This document shows positions 41,072-48,805 of a stretch of 55,376 nt of DNA, piece by piece. The translations under genes and the position numbers were made by a program. The DNA comes from Planotetraspora thailandica (GTDB taxonomy: Bacteria > Actinomycetota > Actinomycetes > Streptosporangiales > Streptosporangiaceae). Each line of letters opens with the position of its first letter. Position 1 is the stretch's first letter. The notes beneath the pieces are model-generated. The model was not told the DNA's origin and ran no database searches. It was given only the letters and a program-made list of their open reading frames with translations. The stretch spans positions 1 through 55,376 of the forward strand of contig NZ_BOOR01000076.1 in assembly GCF_016863335.1 (NCBI RefSeq), written 5' to 3'.

Positions 41072-42307
41072 TCAGCTGATCGTCGCGAGGTCGACAATGA
41101 TCCGTTTGCCGGCGAGTTCGTAGGAGAAAAGCGCAGGTGAGCTGTAGTCGACCCAGATGGCCTCGTAAAACTTCGCACTCTCCCTGGATCCGGGTTTTCC
41201 CCGGAATCCAAGATCGCCGGCGCGGCCGGTGGACAGGTCGTAGAGCACCTCGCGGAACTCGCCGCCGGCATGCTTCTCGCGGAGCACGACGAATCGGTCG
41301 AGAGCAATTCCGGACAGCACGGATCCCGGAAGAGCCCGCGCGCCCGACCCGTCGCGGTGGCGCACGCCCAGTTGTGACAGGCACCAGGTGACCGCGCACG
41401 AGACGCGCTCGCCGGGCTGTGTCACCGCGTCGCGGACCTCTTCCGTGAGCACGTTGACGATTCGCCTGGCGTCGGCCTGCTCAGTCGGGTCGCCACTCAC
41501 CTGCGGAGGGGAGGCCCAGGGCCACTGGATCAGGTGGAAGTCCGTCGTGCCGGGGAGCATGCGCGGCTCGGCCCCCGACAGCGGTGCCTCGTACACGCCG
41601 CCCTGGATGCCGCGTGACCACACGACTCTTCCACCAGTGACGGCGATGTAGTCGATGTCGCCATATTTCATGGTCTGTGGGAATGAGGTGACCTTGCGGG
41701 CGACGCCGCCCGTCGCGGGAGCCGTCCAGATGGCCAGTTCACCCATGACCTGGCCCCACGAGACGGTCCACCACACCAGGTGACCCTCTCCCGCCACGAC
41801 GGGAGAGGTGAAGTCGGTCTTCGGAGGCGGCACGAAGTCGACGAGCTTCCTCGCCTTTCGCGATTCGAGGTCGTAGGACCAGTAGACGGGCCGGCTCGCG
41901 CTGTTCCCCTTGCCAGCGCGCGCCAGGATCGTGTGGCCGTCGAGGAAGACCTCGGGGCGGAACGTTTGGTGGTTCGGCAACGTCATCGGAGCTGTATGCA
42001 CCGCATCGGGCCACATCTTCCCCAGCGGCGGCGCGGGACTGGCGGGTGCGGGAGCGTCGGGCGTGCGGTTCGGCGGTACGGTCGACTGCACGCTGGTCGT
42101 CGGCGACGGGGTCAGGTGTGGTCTCAGGGTGTGCACCAGGACGGCCGTCCCGGCCACTGACACGGCCACGGCCGCCGCGGCGGCCAAAGCGAACCAGCGG
42201 CGGCGGGGGCGAGCCCGGTGGTGCGGGAGAAAACGTTCGGGCGCGGGCGGCGGCTCTTCGGCTGCCATCTCGGAGAAGGTCTCCCGCAGAAGATCTTCGA
42301 TGTTCAT
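41072..42307 (-). CDS. Membrane-anchored partner of ECF sigma factor (anti-sigma-like)
   Basis: 411 residues. A short cytosolic N-terminus (MNIEDLLRETFSEMAAE, then an Arg-rich HHRARPRRR) precedes one membrane helix (FALAAAAAVAVSVAGTAVLV). A Pro/Thr linker leads to a large extracytoplasmic beta-propeller-like domain (VYWSYDLESRKARKL, GELAIWTAPATGGVARKV, VYEAPLSGAEPRML). The gene starts inside the stop of the sigma gene (ATGA, 42304-42307), the usual coupling of a sigma and its regulator. The classic zinc anti-sigma H-C-C motif is absent, so it may be a non-ZAS regulator or sensor. Confidence 0.75.
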   Translation of the reverse strand: MNIEDLLRETFSEMAAEEPPPAPERFLPHHRARPRRRWFALAAAAAVAVSVAGTAVLVHTLRPHLTPSPTTSVQSTVPPNRTPDAPAPASPAPPLGKMWPDAVHTAPMTLPNHQTFRPEVFLDGHTILARAGKGNSASRPVYWSYDLESRKARKLVDFVPPPKTDFTSPVVAGEGHLVWWTVSWGQVMGELAIWTAPATGGVARKVTSFPQTMKYGDIDYIAVTGGRVVWSRGIQGGVYEAPLSGAEPRMLPGTTDFHLIQWPWASPPQVSGDPTEQADARRIVNVLTEEVRDAVTQPGERVSCAVTWCLSQLGVRHRDGSGARALPGSVLSGIALDRFVVLREKHAGGEFREVLYDLSTGRAGDLGFRGKPGSRESAKFYEAIWVDYSSPALFSYELAGKRIIVDLATIS

Positions 42308-42819
42308 CCGGACCCCCTTACTGTGCTCAGCTCGGGTGAGACCTTTTTGAGCCGTTCCAAAGAGCGGTGAATCTGGCTGCGCACAGATCCGACGCCGATT
42401 CCCAGCACGCTGGAAATCTCGGTTTCCGACATGTCCTCGAAATAGCGCAACACCAGAATGGTCCGCTGCCGCGGCGTCAACCGGGCCAGAGCCGTACGCA
42501 TCGCCTGGCGGAGTTCCACGGCGTCTTCGTGTCCGCGGTCGGCGACCTCGGGTGGAGAATCAGTCGGCACCTCGTGAAAACCCCGGAATCGGCGGCGCCA
42601 CGAACTCACCTGCTCGTTGTACATGACCCGGCGCACATAGCCTTCGACCGCTTCGGGGTCGCGAATCGTGTCCCATTTAGCGGCCGTTTTGGCCAGGGCT
42701 GTCTGCACCAGGTCTTCGGCGGCCCAGCGATCACCGGTGAGCAAATACGCCGTACGGAACAGCGCGGCCGACGTGCCGACGACGAAGCGGCGAAAGTCCG
42801 TCTCGAATTCCGGATCCAC
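42304..42819 (-). CDS. RNA polymerase ECF sigma factor (SigE-type family)
   Basis: 171 residues from GTG 42819 behind aaggaggccag. Region 2: FRTAYLLTGDRWAAEDLVQTALAKTAAKWD, with the conserved DLVQ...W core. Region 4: LTPRQRTILVLRYFEDMSETEISSVLGIGVGSVRSQIHRSLERL, with the -35-binding helix-turn-helix. The family is the actinobacterial SigE/ECF41-like short type (often annotated SigE family). No -35/-10 autoregulatory promoter was assigned. The coupled downstream membrane gene probably controls its activity. Confidence 0.92.
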   Translation of the reverse strand: MDPEFETDFRRFVVGTSAALFRTAYLLTGDRWAAEDLVQTALAKTAAKWDTIRDPEAVEGYVRRVMYNEQVSSWRRRFRGFHEVPTDSPPEVADRGHEDAVELRQAMRTALARLTPRQRTILVLRYFEDMSETEISSVLGIGVGSVRSQIHRSLERLKKVSPELSTVRGSG

Positions 42820-42928
42820 CTGGCCTCCTTGCTGTCTCGTCAGGCAAGGACGCGGCCGAGACGCAGATCTATGCCTTCGCCGCGAAAACGATTTGTCGGT
42901 CCCGCCGCACGAAACCACAATGAACGCC

Positions 42929-43300
42929 ATGGCATCCTCGGTGCGGCATGTGACGGTCGACTGCGCGGACGCGTACAAGCTGGGCGCCTTCTGGGCAGAG
43001 GTGCTCGGAGGCGCGCTCGGGGACGACGACTTCCCCGGCGATCCCGAGGCGGTGGTCACGGCCCCGGGCATCGCGTTGCTGTTCATCACGGTGCCGGAGC
43101 CCAAGGCCGTCAAGAACCGGATCCACCTGGACCTTCAGCCGCGCGACCGCACCCGCGACGAGGAGGTCGACCGGCTCCTCGCCCTGGGAGCCACCTTGGT
43201 GGCCGACCATCGGCGTCCCGACGGCACGGGATGGGCGACGCTCGCCGACATCGAGGGCAACGAGTTCTGCGTCGAGCGCAGCGCCGCAGAACGCGCCTGA
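42929..43300 (+). CDS. VOC-family (glyoxalase-like) protein
   Basis: About 123 residues; ATG 42929 (MASSVRHVTVDCAD) is the family-like start, ATG 42920 is possible, and neither has a clear ribosome site. The paired beta-alpha-beta-beta-beta units are visible: VRHVTVDCADAYKLGAFWAEVLGG, and NRIHLDLQPRD, ending WATLADIEGNEFCV, the standard second-half signature of the glyoxalase/bleomycin-resistance superfamily. Metal ligands (His in VRHV and the Glu in EGNEF) are kept. The substrate is unknown. Confidence 0.85.
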   Translation: MASSVRHVTVDCADAYKLGAFWAEVLGGALGDDDFPGDPEAVVTAPGIALLFITVPEPKAVKNRIHLDLQPRDRTRDEEVDRLLALGATLVADHRRPDGTGWATLADIEGNEFCVERSAAERA

Positions 43301-43312
43301 AGGCGACCGGCG

Positions 43313-43891
43313 TCAGTCCTCGTCGAGGAACAGGGCGGCGAGGCGGGGAAGGCGGCGGCGCGTCTCGTCCTCGTCGTGCATACTCCAGCCTTCTCCCGAC
43401 GGACGCCGCGGCCGGTCCATGGCCCGCACCCCGGCCTCCACGGCCGCGTCGAACGAGTCCGTCTCGCCCGTGGCGAGCTTGTAGGCCGATCGGGCCGCGT
43501 AGGACACGTCCTCGCATCCGATCCAGCCGCTCTCGTCCTCACTCATGCGCACCACGACGGGAAGACCCGCCAGCGAGTCGGGGTCGGCGACGGCCCGCGT
43601 GAAAGTCTCCCGGCCCAGCAGGATGAGCCCGGACCGGAAGTCCATGAAGCCGTCGTCTCCGCAGCCTCCCTCGATGAGGTCGGCGGCAATCCACAGCGGC
43701 CGCGTGTAGGCCGAGTCGCAGACCCTCGTCAGCAGCAGGTCGAACGCGATGATCTCGGCGGGGTCCAGCGCCGCGAGCAGGTCGGTCAGAGCTTGGGGCA
43801 GCGGGTCGTCGGGCGGGTCCCTGTCATCGGCTCGGTCGCCGGCGACCGCTCGTGCCCGTTCGATCAACGCCCACCAGGCATCCGTCTCCAC
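43313..43891 (-). CDS. DUF4240-domain protein
   Basis: 192 residues. The N-terminus METDAWWALIERARA and the middle WIAADLIEGGCGDDGFMDFRSGLILLGRETF, with its GGCGDDGF-xxF-R signature, identify DUF4240, a family of unknown function often linked to nucleic-acid or immunity contexts. The C-terminal acidic tail (HDEDETRRRLPRLAALFLDED) is typical. Soluble. It converges on the VOC gene with 12 bases between the stops. Confidence 0.85.
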   Translation of the reverse strand: METDAWWALIERARAVAGDRADDRDPPDDPLPQALTDLLAALDPAEIIAFDLLLTRVCDSAYTRPLWIAADLIEGGCGDDGFMDFRSGLILLGRETFTRAVADPDSLAGLPVVVRMSEDESGWIGCEDVSYAARSAYKLATGETDSFDAAVEAGVRAMDRPRRPSGEGWSMHDEDETRRRLPRLAALFLDED

Positions 43892-43956
43892 GCCGGTGAC
43901 AATAGTGGGCGCATCCCTGCATTGACCGCGTGTGCCGATAAATCCATTATCTATGG

Positions 43957-44463
43957 ATGATCGACGATGATGTGCGGGTATGGCGGCGCTCGGTTCCCAA
44001 AATGGTGCTGGTTCTGCTGGCGTGCATTCTGTTCGTCGTGTTCGGAGCCCTCATGGGGCTGGGCCTTCTGGGCGAGAGCGACGGGCTCTTCGCCCGGGTC
44101 GTCGGCTGGATGGCGGTGCTGCTGGGCGTCGTCGCGGCCTCCAAGTGGCTCCGGCAGCTTTGGGCGGGCGACCCCGTCGTCGTCGCCGTAGGGCCGGAAG
44201 GCATCCATGACCGGCGGCTCTCGGCGCAGCCGATCCCCTGGGACGACATCGACGGAATCGCGGTCCACCAGGTGCGGCGCACCCGCTTCCTCATCCTCCG
44301 CATGACTCCGGAGGCCGTGCGACGACACGTGCACTCGGCGCCCTCGAAGCTGGGCACCCGGATGTACGGCGGGCCGGGCATCGCCACGATCGGCCTCGAC
44401 CGCTCCTTCGACGAGCTGGTGGCGGCCGTCTCGAAATGGCTGCCTCAAAACGAGGTCAGGTGA
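43957..44463 (+). CDS. Membrane protein with PH-like domain
   Basis: 168 residues. Two adjacent membrane helices (MVLVLLACILFVVFGALMGLGLL and VVGWMAVLLGVVAASKWL) precede a beta-rich domain: VVVAVGPEGIHDRRLSAQPI, WDDIDGIAVHQVRRTRFLIL. This order is that of STM3941-type small membrane proteins with a PH-like domain; the function is unknown. The last eight bases overlap the stop of the convergent metallopeptidase gene. Confidence 0.7.
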   Translation: MIDDDVRVWRRSVPKMVLVLLACILFVVFGALMGLGLLGESDGLFARVVGWMAVLLGVVAASKWLRQLWAGDPVVVAVGPEGIHDRRLSAQPIPWDDIDGIAVHQVRRTRFLILRMTPEAVRRHVHSAPSKLGTRMYGGPGIATIGLDRSFDELVAAVSKWLPQNEVR

Positions 44464-45337
44464 CGTCTCGCTTGGACACCGACCACGTGTCGCATGCTTC
44501 CGGCTTGCCGGAGCGGTAGCCCCTCCCGAGCCAGCGCATCTGGGTGGACAGCTTGCCGTGGTCGCGGACCCAGGCCCCGTCGAGGGCGTAGCCCGTGTAC
44601 AGCGACCGATAATCCCACCACGACGGCATCTCGCCGCCCATGCCGCTGATGGCGACGCCGGCGAAGCACTCGGCCTGAAGCTCCACCCGCCTGCTCAGCA
44701 CGTCCGCGTCCGACTTCGGGGCTACGCCCGCCGCACTCTCTTCGTAATCGAGGATGTTGATCATGTGCTGCACGTGGTGGCCGTACTCGTGGGCGACCAC
44801 CTCGGACGCCCACGGCGCCGCGTCCGGACGCAGGGCCGTACGGGCGGCCAGCACGTAGTAGGTCTTCGTGCCGCCGCAGTAGGTGCCGTCGGCGCCCTTG
44901 GCGGGCATCATGCCGCACTTGGGGTCACGCACCCGGCGCTGGATGAACTTCCGTTCCGGGGGCGAGTAGTAGATCTTCGCGGCCCTGAATTCGCTCGTCC
45001 AGATGCGGTCGAGGCAGGCGGAGACCGCCGTCATGTACTTCTTCATGGACGTGAAGCTGCCGGATTTGATCGACGGCACGTCGCAGTGGGCCTTGGCCTT
45101 CGGCGCGGTGTAGAGCGGGCTGTCGGTCCCCGCCGTGAGGCCGGTGGGCAGGGAGACCAGGTCGAGTTCCTTAGCCGCCGACGAAGGAGACGGGGAGCCG
45201 GCCGGGGACGTACGGGCGGCCTTCAGGGGCACGCGGTCGGGCTGTCCGGAACGTTCCACCTGGCCGGAGAACATGCCGGGAGAGCAGGCGGTCAGGAAGG
45301 CGCAGCTGACAAGTAAGAGCCGGGAGGGTCGGCGCAT
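44456..45337 (-). CDS. Neutral zinc metallopeptidase, lipoprotein
   Basis: 293 residues. The N-terminus carries a lipobox: LLLVSCAFLTACSPG, with lipidation at Cys18, so the protein is anchored to the outer face of the membrane. After a Ser/Pro linker comes a globular domain with the zincin motif HEYGHHVQ (residues 183-190) and the downstream ELQAECFAG (Glu219 or Glu223 as third ligand), the signature of the YpfJ-like neutral zinc metallopeptidase family. Several Cys residues (85, 108, 141, 154) may form disulfides. The substrate is unknown. Confidence 0.9.
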   Translation of the reverse strand: MRRPSRLLLVSCAFLTACSPGMFSGQVERSGQPDRVPLKAARTSPAGSPSPSSAAKELDLVSLPTGLTAGTDSPLYTAPKAKAHCDVPSIKSGSFTSMKKYMTAVSACLDRIWTSEFRAAKIYYSPPERKFIQRRVRDPKCGMMPAKGADGTYCGGTKTYYVLAARTALRPDAAPWASEVVAHEYGHHVQHMINILDYEESAAGVAPKSDADVLSRRVELQAECFAGVAISGMGGEMPSWWDYRSLYTGYALDGAWVRDHGKLSTQMRWLGRGYRSGKPEACDTWSVSKRDVT

Positions 45338-45396
45338 ATTTACTTATTTTACCCGCTATTTACGCAAACTGATCTGATCACTGATCGTCAACGGCG

Positions 45397-45951
45397 TCAC
45401 AACCCCCGCAGTGACGGCTCGCCCGGAAGGCCGACCCGGTCGGGGACGACCTTGGGCAACCCGCGCAGCCACCCCTCCAGATCCGCGGGCCACCACCGGC
45501 CGGCGGCCAGATGGCCGAGCGTCTCCGCCACCGACGCCACGGCGGCAGGTGCGGGCGCCACCCGGGTCGGCGCCGCTCCCGCGAGCACGCCGAGCCACCA
45601 GTGCCGTCGCGTGGGCGCCAGGTCGTCGGGGTCGAGCACGACGTAGTAGTCCGGCAGGATGAGACGCTCCGACCGGAGCCCGGCCAGAGCCGTCTCGATC
45701 GCGACCTCCAGGCCGCCGGTGGGGGCGTTGCCGTCGAAGAAGTCCACCCAGGCGCCGCCGACCTCGGCCAGCGGATCGGCGTCGTGCACCACGTACGTCG
45801 CCGAGGCCCGGCTCACCGACTCGGTCACCTCGGCCGCCGGGCGCTCGCCCCGGAGGATCGCCCTGACGTTGTGCAGGCCGTCGAGTCCGGAGACCACCTC
45901 GGCCGCCCGATCTCCCGCCACCACGACCACAGTGCTGCCCAGTCGTCGCAT
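45397..45951 (-). CDS. Hypothetical protein
   Basis: 184 residues. It starts MRRLGSTVVVVAGDRAAEVV, continues through VVHDADPLAEVGGAWVDFFDG and LPDYYVVLDPDDLAPTRRHWWLG, and ends with a Leu/Pro-rich tail. There is no membrane helix. The family is not recognised but resembles conserved actinobacterial hypothetical proteins. The start ATG is 11 bases downstream of the stop of the truncated recombinase, on the same strand, so the two may be cotranscribed. Confidence 0.65.
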   Translation of the reverse strand: MRRLGSTVVVVAGDRAAEVVSGLDGLHNVRAILRGERPAAEVTESVSRASATYVVHDADPLAEVGGAWVDFFDGNAPTGGLEVAIETALAGLRSERLILPDYYVVLDPDDLAPTRRHWWLGVLAGAAPTRVAPAPAAVASVAETLGHLAAGRWWPADLEGWLRGLPKVVPDRVGLPGEPSLRGL

Positions 45952-45961
45952 GAACCGCAGT

Positions 45962-46771
45962 CTATGCGGCCATACCGGCCGTTCTAAGCCGGCGCAGGGT
46001 CCAGCCGTGTCCCTCCGGGTCGAGGGACCGGGTGGCCTCAGTGAAGAGCCCGGCAGCCTGGCGGTAGGAGAGCCGGCCCCGCCCGGTGATCGGGCACCGG
46101 TCGCGGGCCGCCGCGTCCGCGCCCGGCCGCCGGCTCGTCAGGAAGAGCGGCCCCTCCGTGCGGCCGGCCAGAAGAAGGGGGAGCAGCCGAGCCGATTCCG
46201 CCCCCCACCGGATGGCGGGATCCCTGCGCACCCGCCGCCTGATCAGGTCGAGATCGTCGGCGTTCAGGGCGAGCACCCGCTCGATCGGGGAGGCGGTCTC
46301 GTACAGCAGGTGCCAGCACGCCTGCTCGCGAAGTGGCGCAGGGAGTGCGAACACCTCCGCCACCTGGGCCAGGGTGAGCGTGGAAGGCGCGGAAGGCGGC
46401 GTGGCGGGCGGGCGCACTCCCTTCAGCGGATCGGCGTCGATCCAGCCCCGCATCCGCCACCAGGAGATCGCGCCGCGCAGGATGGACAGTTCCCTGCTCA
46501 CGGTGCGCGGATCGGCCGTGGCGGCCCGCCGTACGAGGGCGTCCTGCACGCGCTGCCCGGCGTCCGGGGCGTCGAGCAGCGCCATCGGCACGATGGGCGC
46601 GGCGGCTCCCCGGCGTTCCCTGCCGCCCGGCGGAGTCCTCGCGACGAGCGCCCACGCCCAGGTGGCCAGTGCGATGCGGTAGACGCGCCGGGAGGCTTCA
46701 CTCAGGCGCAGCGCCGCGAGATAGTGCTCGACCGCCACGGCGTATTCCACGGGGGCAGGAAATGACGCCAT
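45962..46771 (-). pseudogene. Tyrosine recombinase, C-terminally truncated
   Basis: 269 residues of a tyrosine recombinase/integrase of the actinobacterial type. The SAM-like N-terminal domain (AVEHYLAALRLSEASRRVY, RELSILRGAISWWRMRGWID) and the first part of the catalytic domain (LLYETASPIERVLALNADDLD, RLSYRQAAGLFTEAT) are readable. It ends at GWTLRRLRTAGMAA, where box II (HQLRHS) is normally found. The R-H/W-Y catalytic part is therefore absent and the box II His/Arg are altered. The first catalytic Arg is replaced in SPIERV (usually RAEEV). I regard it as inactive. Confidence 0.8.
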
Positions 46772-46942
46772 CCATTGCTCTTTCCGCAGTAAATGAACGG
46801 CTCCAGGGAAGCGTGCGGCGAGTATAACCCGCCAGTTCTGTACGACAAGGGGGGCGTCGGAATCGCTATGCAGTAAAGGGACTCAACCTTCTTGAGCCGA
46901 AATCTTGAACCGGCCCCTCGTGGCCCCGCAGGGTGATGAGGC

Positions 46943-48166
46943 ATGGCGAAGATCCGGCGGCTGGCCGCCCTGAGACACCGCGACCTCAGGTTGTTCTTCA
47001 TCGGGGAGTCGGCATCCCTGCTGGGGTCGTCGATGGCGACGGTCGCGGTGACCTTCGCCGTGCTCGACGGGGGAGGAACCGAGGCCGACCTCGGCGCCGT
47101 GATGGCGGCGCGCATCGTCCCCATGGTGATCTTGATGCTTGTGGGCGGGGCGGTCGCCGACCGGTTCGGGCCCCGCCGCGTCATGGTCGCCGCCGACCTG
47201 CTGCGCTGCGCCGTGCAGGCTGTGCTGGCGGCGCTGCTGCTGACCGGACGGCCGGCCGTCTGGACGTTCATGGTGCTGCTCGCCATGTGGGGGGCGGGCG
47301 AGTCGTTCTACGCCCCCGCCCGCGGCGCGCTCATCCCGGGGATCGCCGCCGCGGGAGAGCCGTACGAGGGGAAGCTGCGCGACGCCAACGCGCTGGCCGG
47401 CATGGCCGGGTCGCTCGCATCGGTCGCGGGCCCGGCCCTGGCCGGGGTCGCTGTCGCGACGGCGGGCTCCGGCGTGGTGGTCGCGGTCGACGCGGCCACC
47501 TACGTGGTCAGCGCCACGGCGCTGCTCGCCCTGCGCGTTCGCGGCGGCTCCCCCGCGCGTGCCGGAAGCGGGAGGGCGGCACTGCGCGAAGGCTGGGCGC
47601 AGTTCCGGTCGAGGACCTGGCTGTGGGTGACGACGTTGCAGTTCACGCTGTTCAACCTGCTCGTGTGGGCGCCGTTCCTCGTGCTCGGGCCCGTCGTGGC
47701 GCACGAGCGTCTCGGCGGCGCCCGCGACTGGGGGCTGATCATGGCGCTCTACGGCACCGGCGCGGTGGTGGGCGGCCTGGCGTCGCTGGGCGGCCGGAAC
47801 CCGCGCAGGCCGCTCGTCGTCGCGACCATCGCCACGGCGGGCTGGGCGTTTCCGTCGGCCGCCCTCGCCGCAGGCCTCCCCGCCGTGCCCGTGGCAGGCG
47901 CCGCGTTCGTCGCCGGCATCGGCGCGGCCGTCTCCGGCACGCTCTACGCGACCACCGACCAGCGGTATGTTCCGGCCGAGGTCATGGCCAGGATCACTTC
48001 GTTCACCACCGTGGGCGCGTTCGCTCTCGGGCCGCTCGGCCTGGCCACGGCGGGCCCGGTGGCCGCCCTGGTCGGCACGGCGGCCGTGCTGGGATTCGGG
48101 GCCGCCTGGCAGCTTGCCACCGGCCTGCTCGTCCTCGCCGTGCCGGATGTGCGGCGAATCGGGTGA
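46943..48166 (+). CDS. MFS transporter (drug/metabolite efflux type)
   Basis: 407 residues with twelve predicted membrane helices. The loop after helix 2 has VGGAVADRFGPRRVM, the MFS A-motif (G..aDRfGpRr). Helices 4-5 include MWGAGESFYAPARGALIPGI, typical of the MFS_3-type efflux pumps of actinomycetes. No substrate can be read. The start is ATG 46943. The DUF985 cupin gene follows after 24 bases on the same strand, so the pair may be an operon. Confidence 0.88.
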   Translation: MAKIRRLAALRHRDLRLFFIGESASLLGSSMATVAVTFAVLDGGGTEADLGAVMAARIVPMVILMLVGGAVADRFGPRRVMVAADLLRCAVQAVLAALLLTGRPAVWTFMVLLAMWGAGESFYAPARGALIPGIAAAGEPYEGKLRDANALAGMAGSLASVAGPALAGVAVATAGSGVVVAVDAATYVVSATALLALRVRGGSPARAGSGRAALREGWAQFRSRTWLWVTTLQFTLFNLLVWAPFLVLGPVVAHERLGGARDWGLIMALYGTGAVVGGLASLGGRNPRRPLVVATIATAGWAFPSAALAAGLPAVPVAGAAFVAGIGAAVSGTLYATTDQRYVPAEVMARITSFTTVGAFALGPLGLATAGPVAALVGTAAVLGFGAAWQLATGLLVLAVPDVRRIG

Positions 48167-48190
48167 GAGGCCTGGCATACGATCGGCGGC

Positions 48191-48802
48191 GTGCTGGTCA
48201 TGACGCTCGCCGCCTACCCTGACGGGCCCTCGCTGCCCGCCTCCGACGACGCCGACGCCCTGAGGGTGGCGGCGGAGGCGTTTCCGCCCACCAAGCCCGA
48301 GCCGGTGGTCGCCGTCGGCGACGACGGGCGGGTGCGGTTCCTGCGCCGCGACGTGACGGGCACGTTCGTCTCCGTCCAGGAACGGCCCGCGGTCGCCGAG
48401 GCGCTTGACCTGCTCCCTCATCCCGAGGGCGGATGGTTCAGGGAGACCTGGCGCACGTCTGTCTCCTTCGAACCTCCCGGGTACGGCGGCGCCCGGCAGA
48501 GCGCCACCGGCATCTACTTCCTCCTGAACCCGGGTGAGGAGTCCGTCTGGCATGCCGTACGGTCCGACGAGGTGTGGTTCTGGCACCGCGGCGGCCCGCT
48601 GAGGCTCGTGCTCGGAGGTACGGGGGAGCGCCCCGGCGACGAACAGGTGATCACACTCGGTCCCGATGTGGAGAACGGCCAGGTCCCCCAGGCGCTCGTC
48701 CCCGCGGGCACATGGCAGGCGGCCAGGCCGGCGGGTGACGAGGGCGTGCTCGTCAGCTGCGTCGTCTCCCCTGGCTTCGATTTCGCCGACTTCACCGCCT
48801 GA
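48191..48802 (+). CDS. DUF985 (cupin-5) family protein
   Basis: 203 residues from GTG 48191 (ATG 48200 possible). The N-terminal 65 residues are variable; the C-terminal part is a cupin: LLPHPEGGWFRETWR (family signature), ATGIYFLLNPGEESVWHAVRSDEVWFWHRGGPL and VPAGTWQAARP. Cupin metal-ligand positions are partly kept (His in VWHAV and Glu in SDEVW). DUF985 proteins are small soluble cupins of unknown substrate. The gene converges on the P-type ATPase gene with three bases between stops. Confidence 0.82.
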   Translation: MLVMTLAAYPDGPSLPASDDADALRVAAEAFPPTKPEPVVAVGDDGRVRFLRRDVTGTFVSVQERPAVAEALDLLPHPEGGWFRETWRTSVSFEPPGYGGARQSATGIYFLLNPGEESVWHAVRSDEVWFWHRGGPLRLVLGGTGERPGDEQVITLGPDVENGQVPQALVPAGTWQAARPAGDEGVLVSCVVSPGFDFADFTA

Positions 48803-48805
48803 CCG

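Noticed and set aside
46883-48586. 567-codon minus ORF opposite the MFS and cupin genes
   Set aside because: Gly/Arg/His-rich antisense translation without motifs; the plus-strand genes are well supported.
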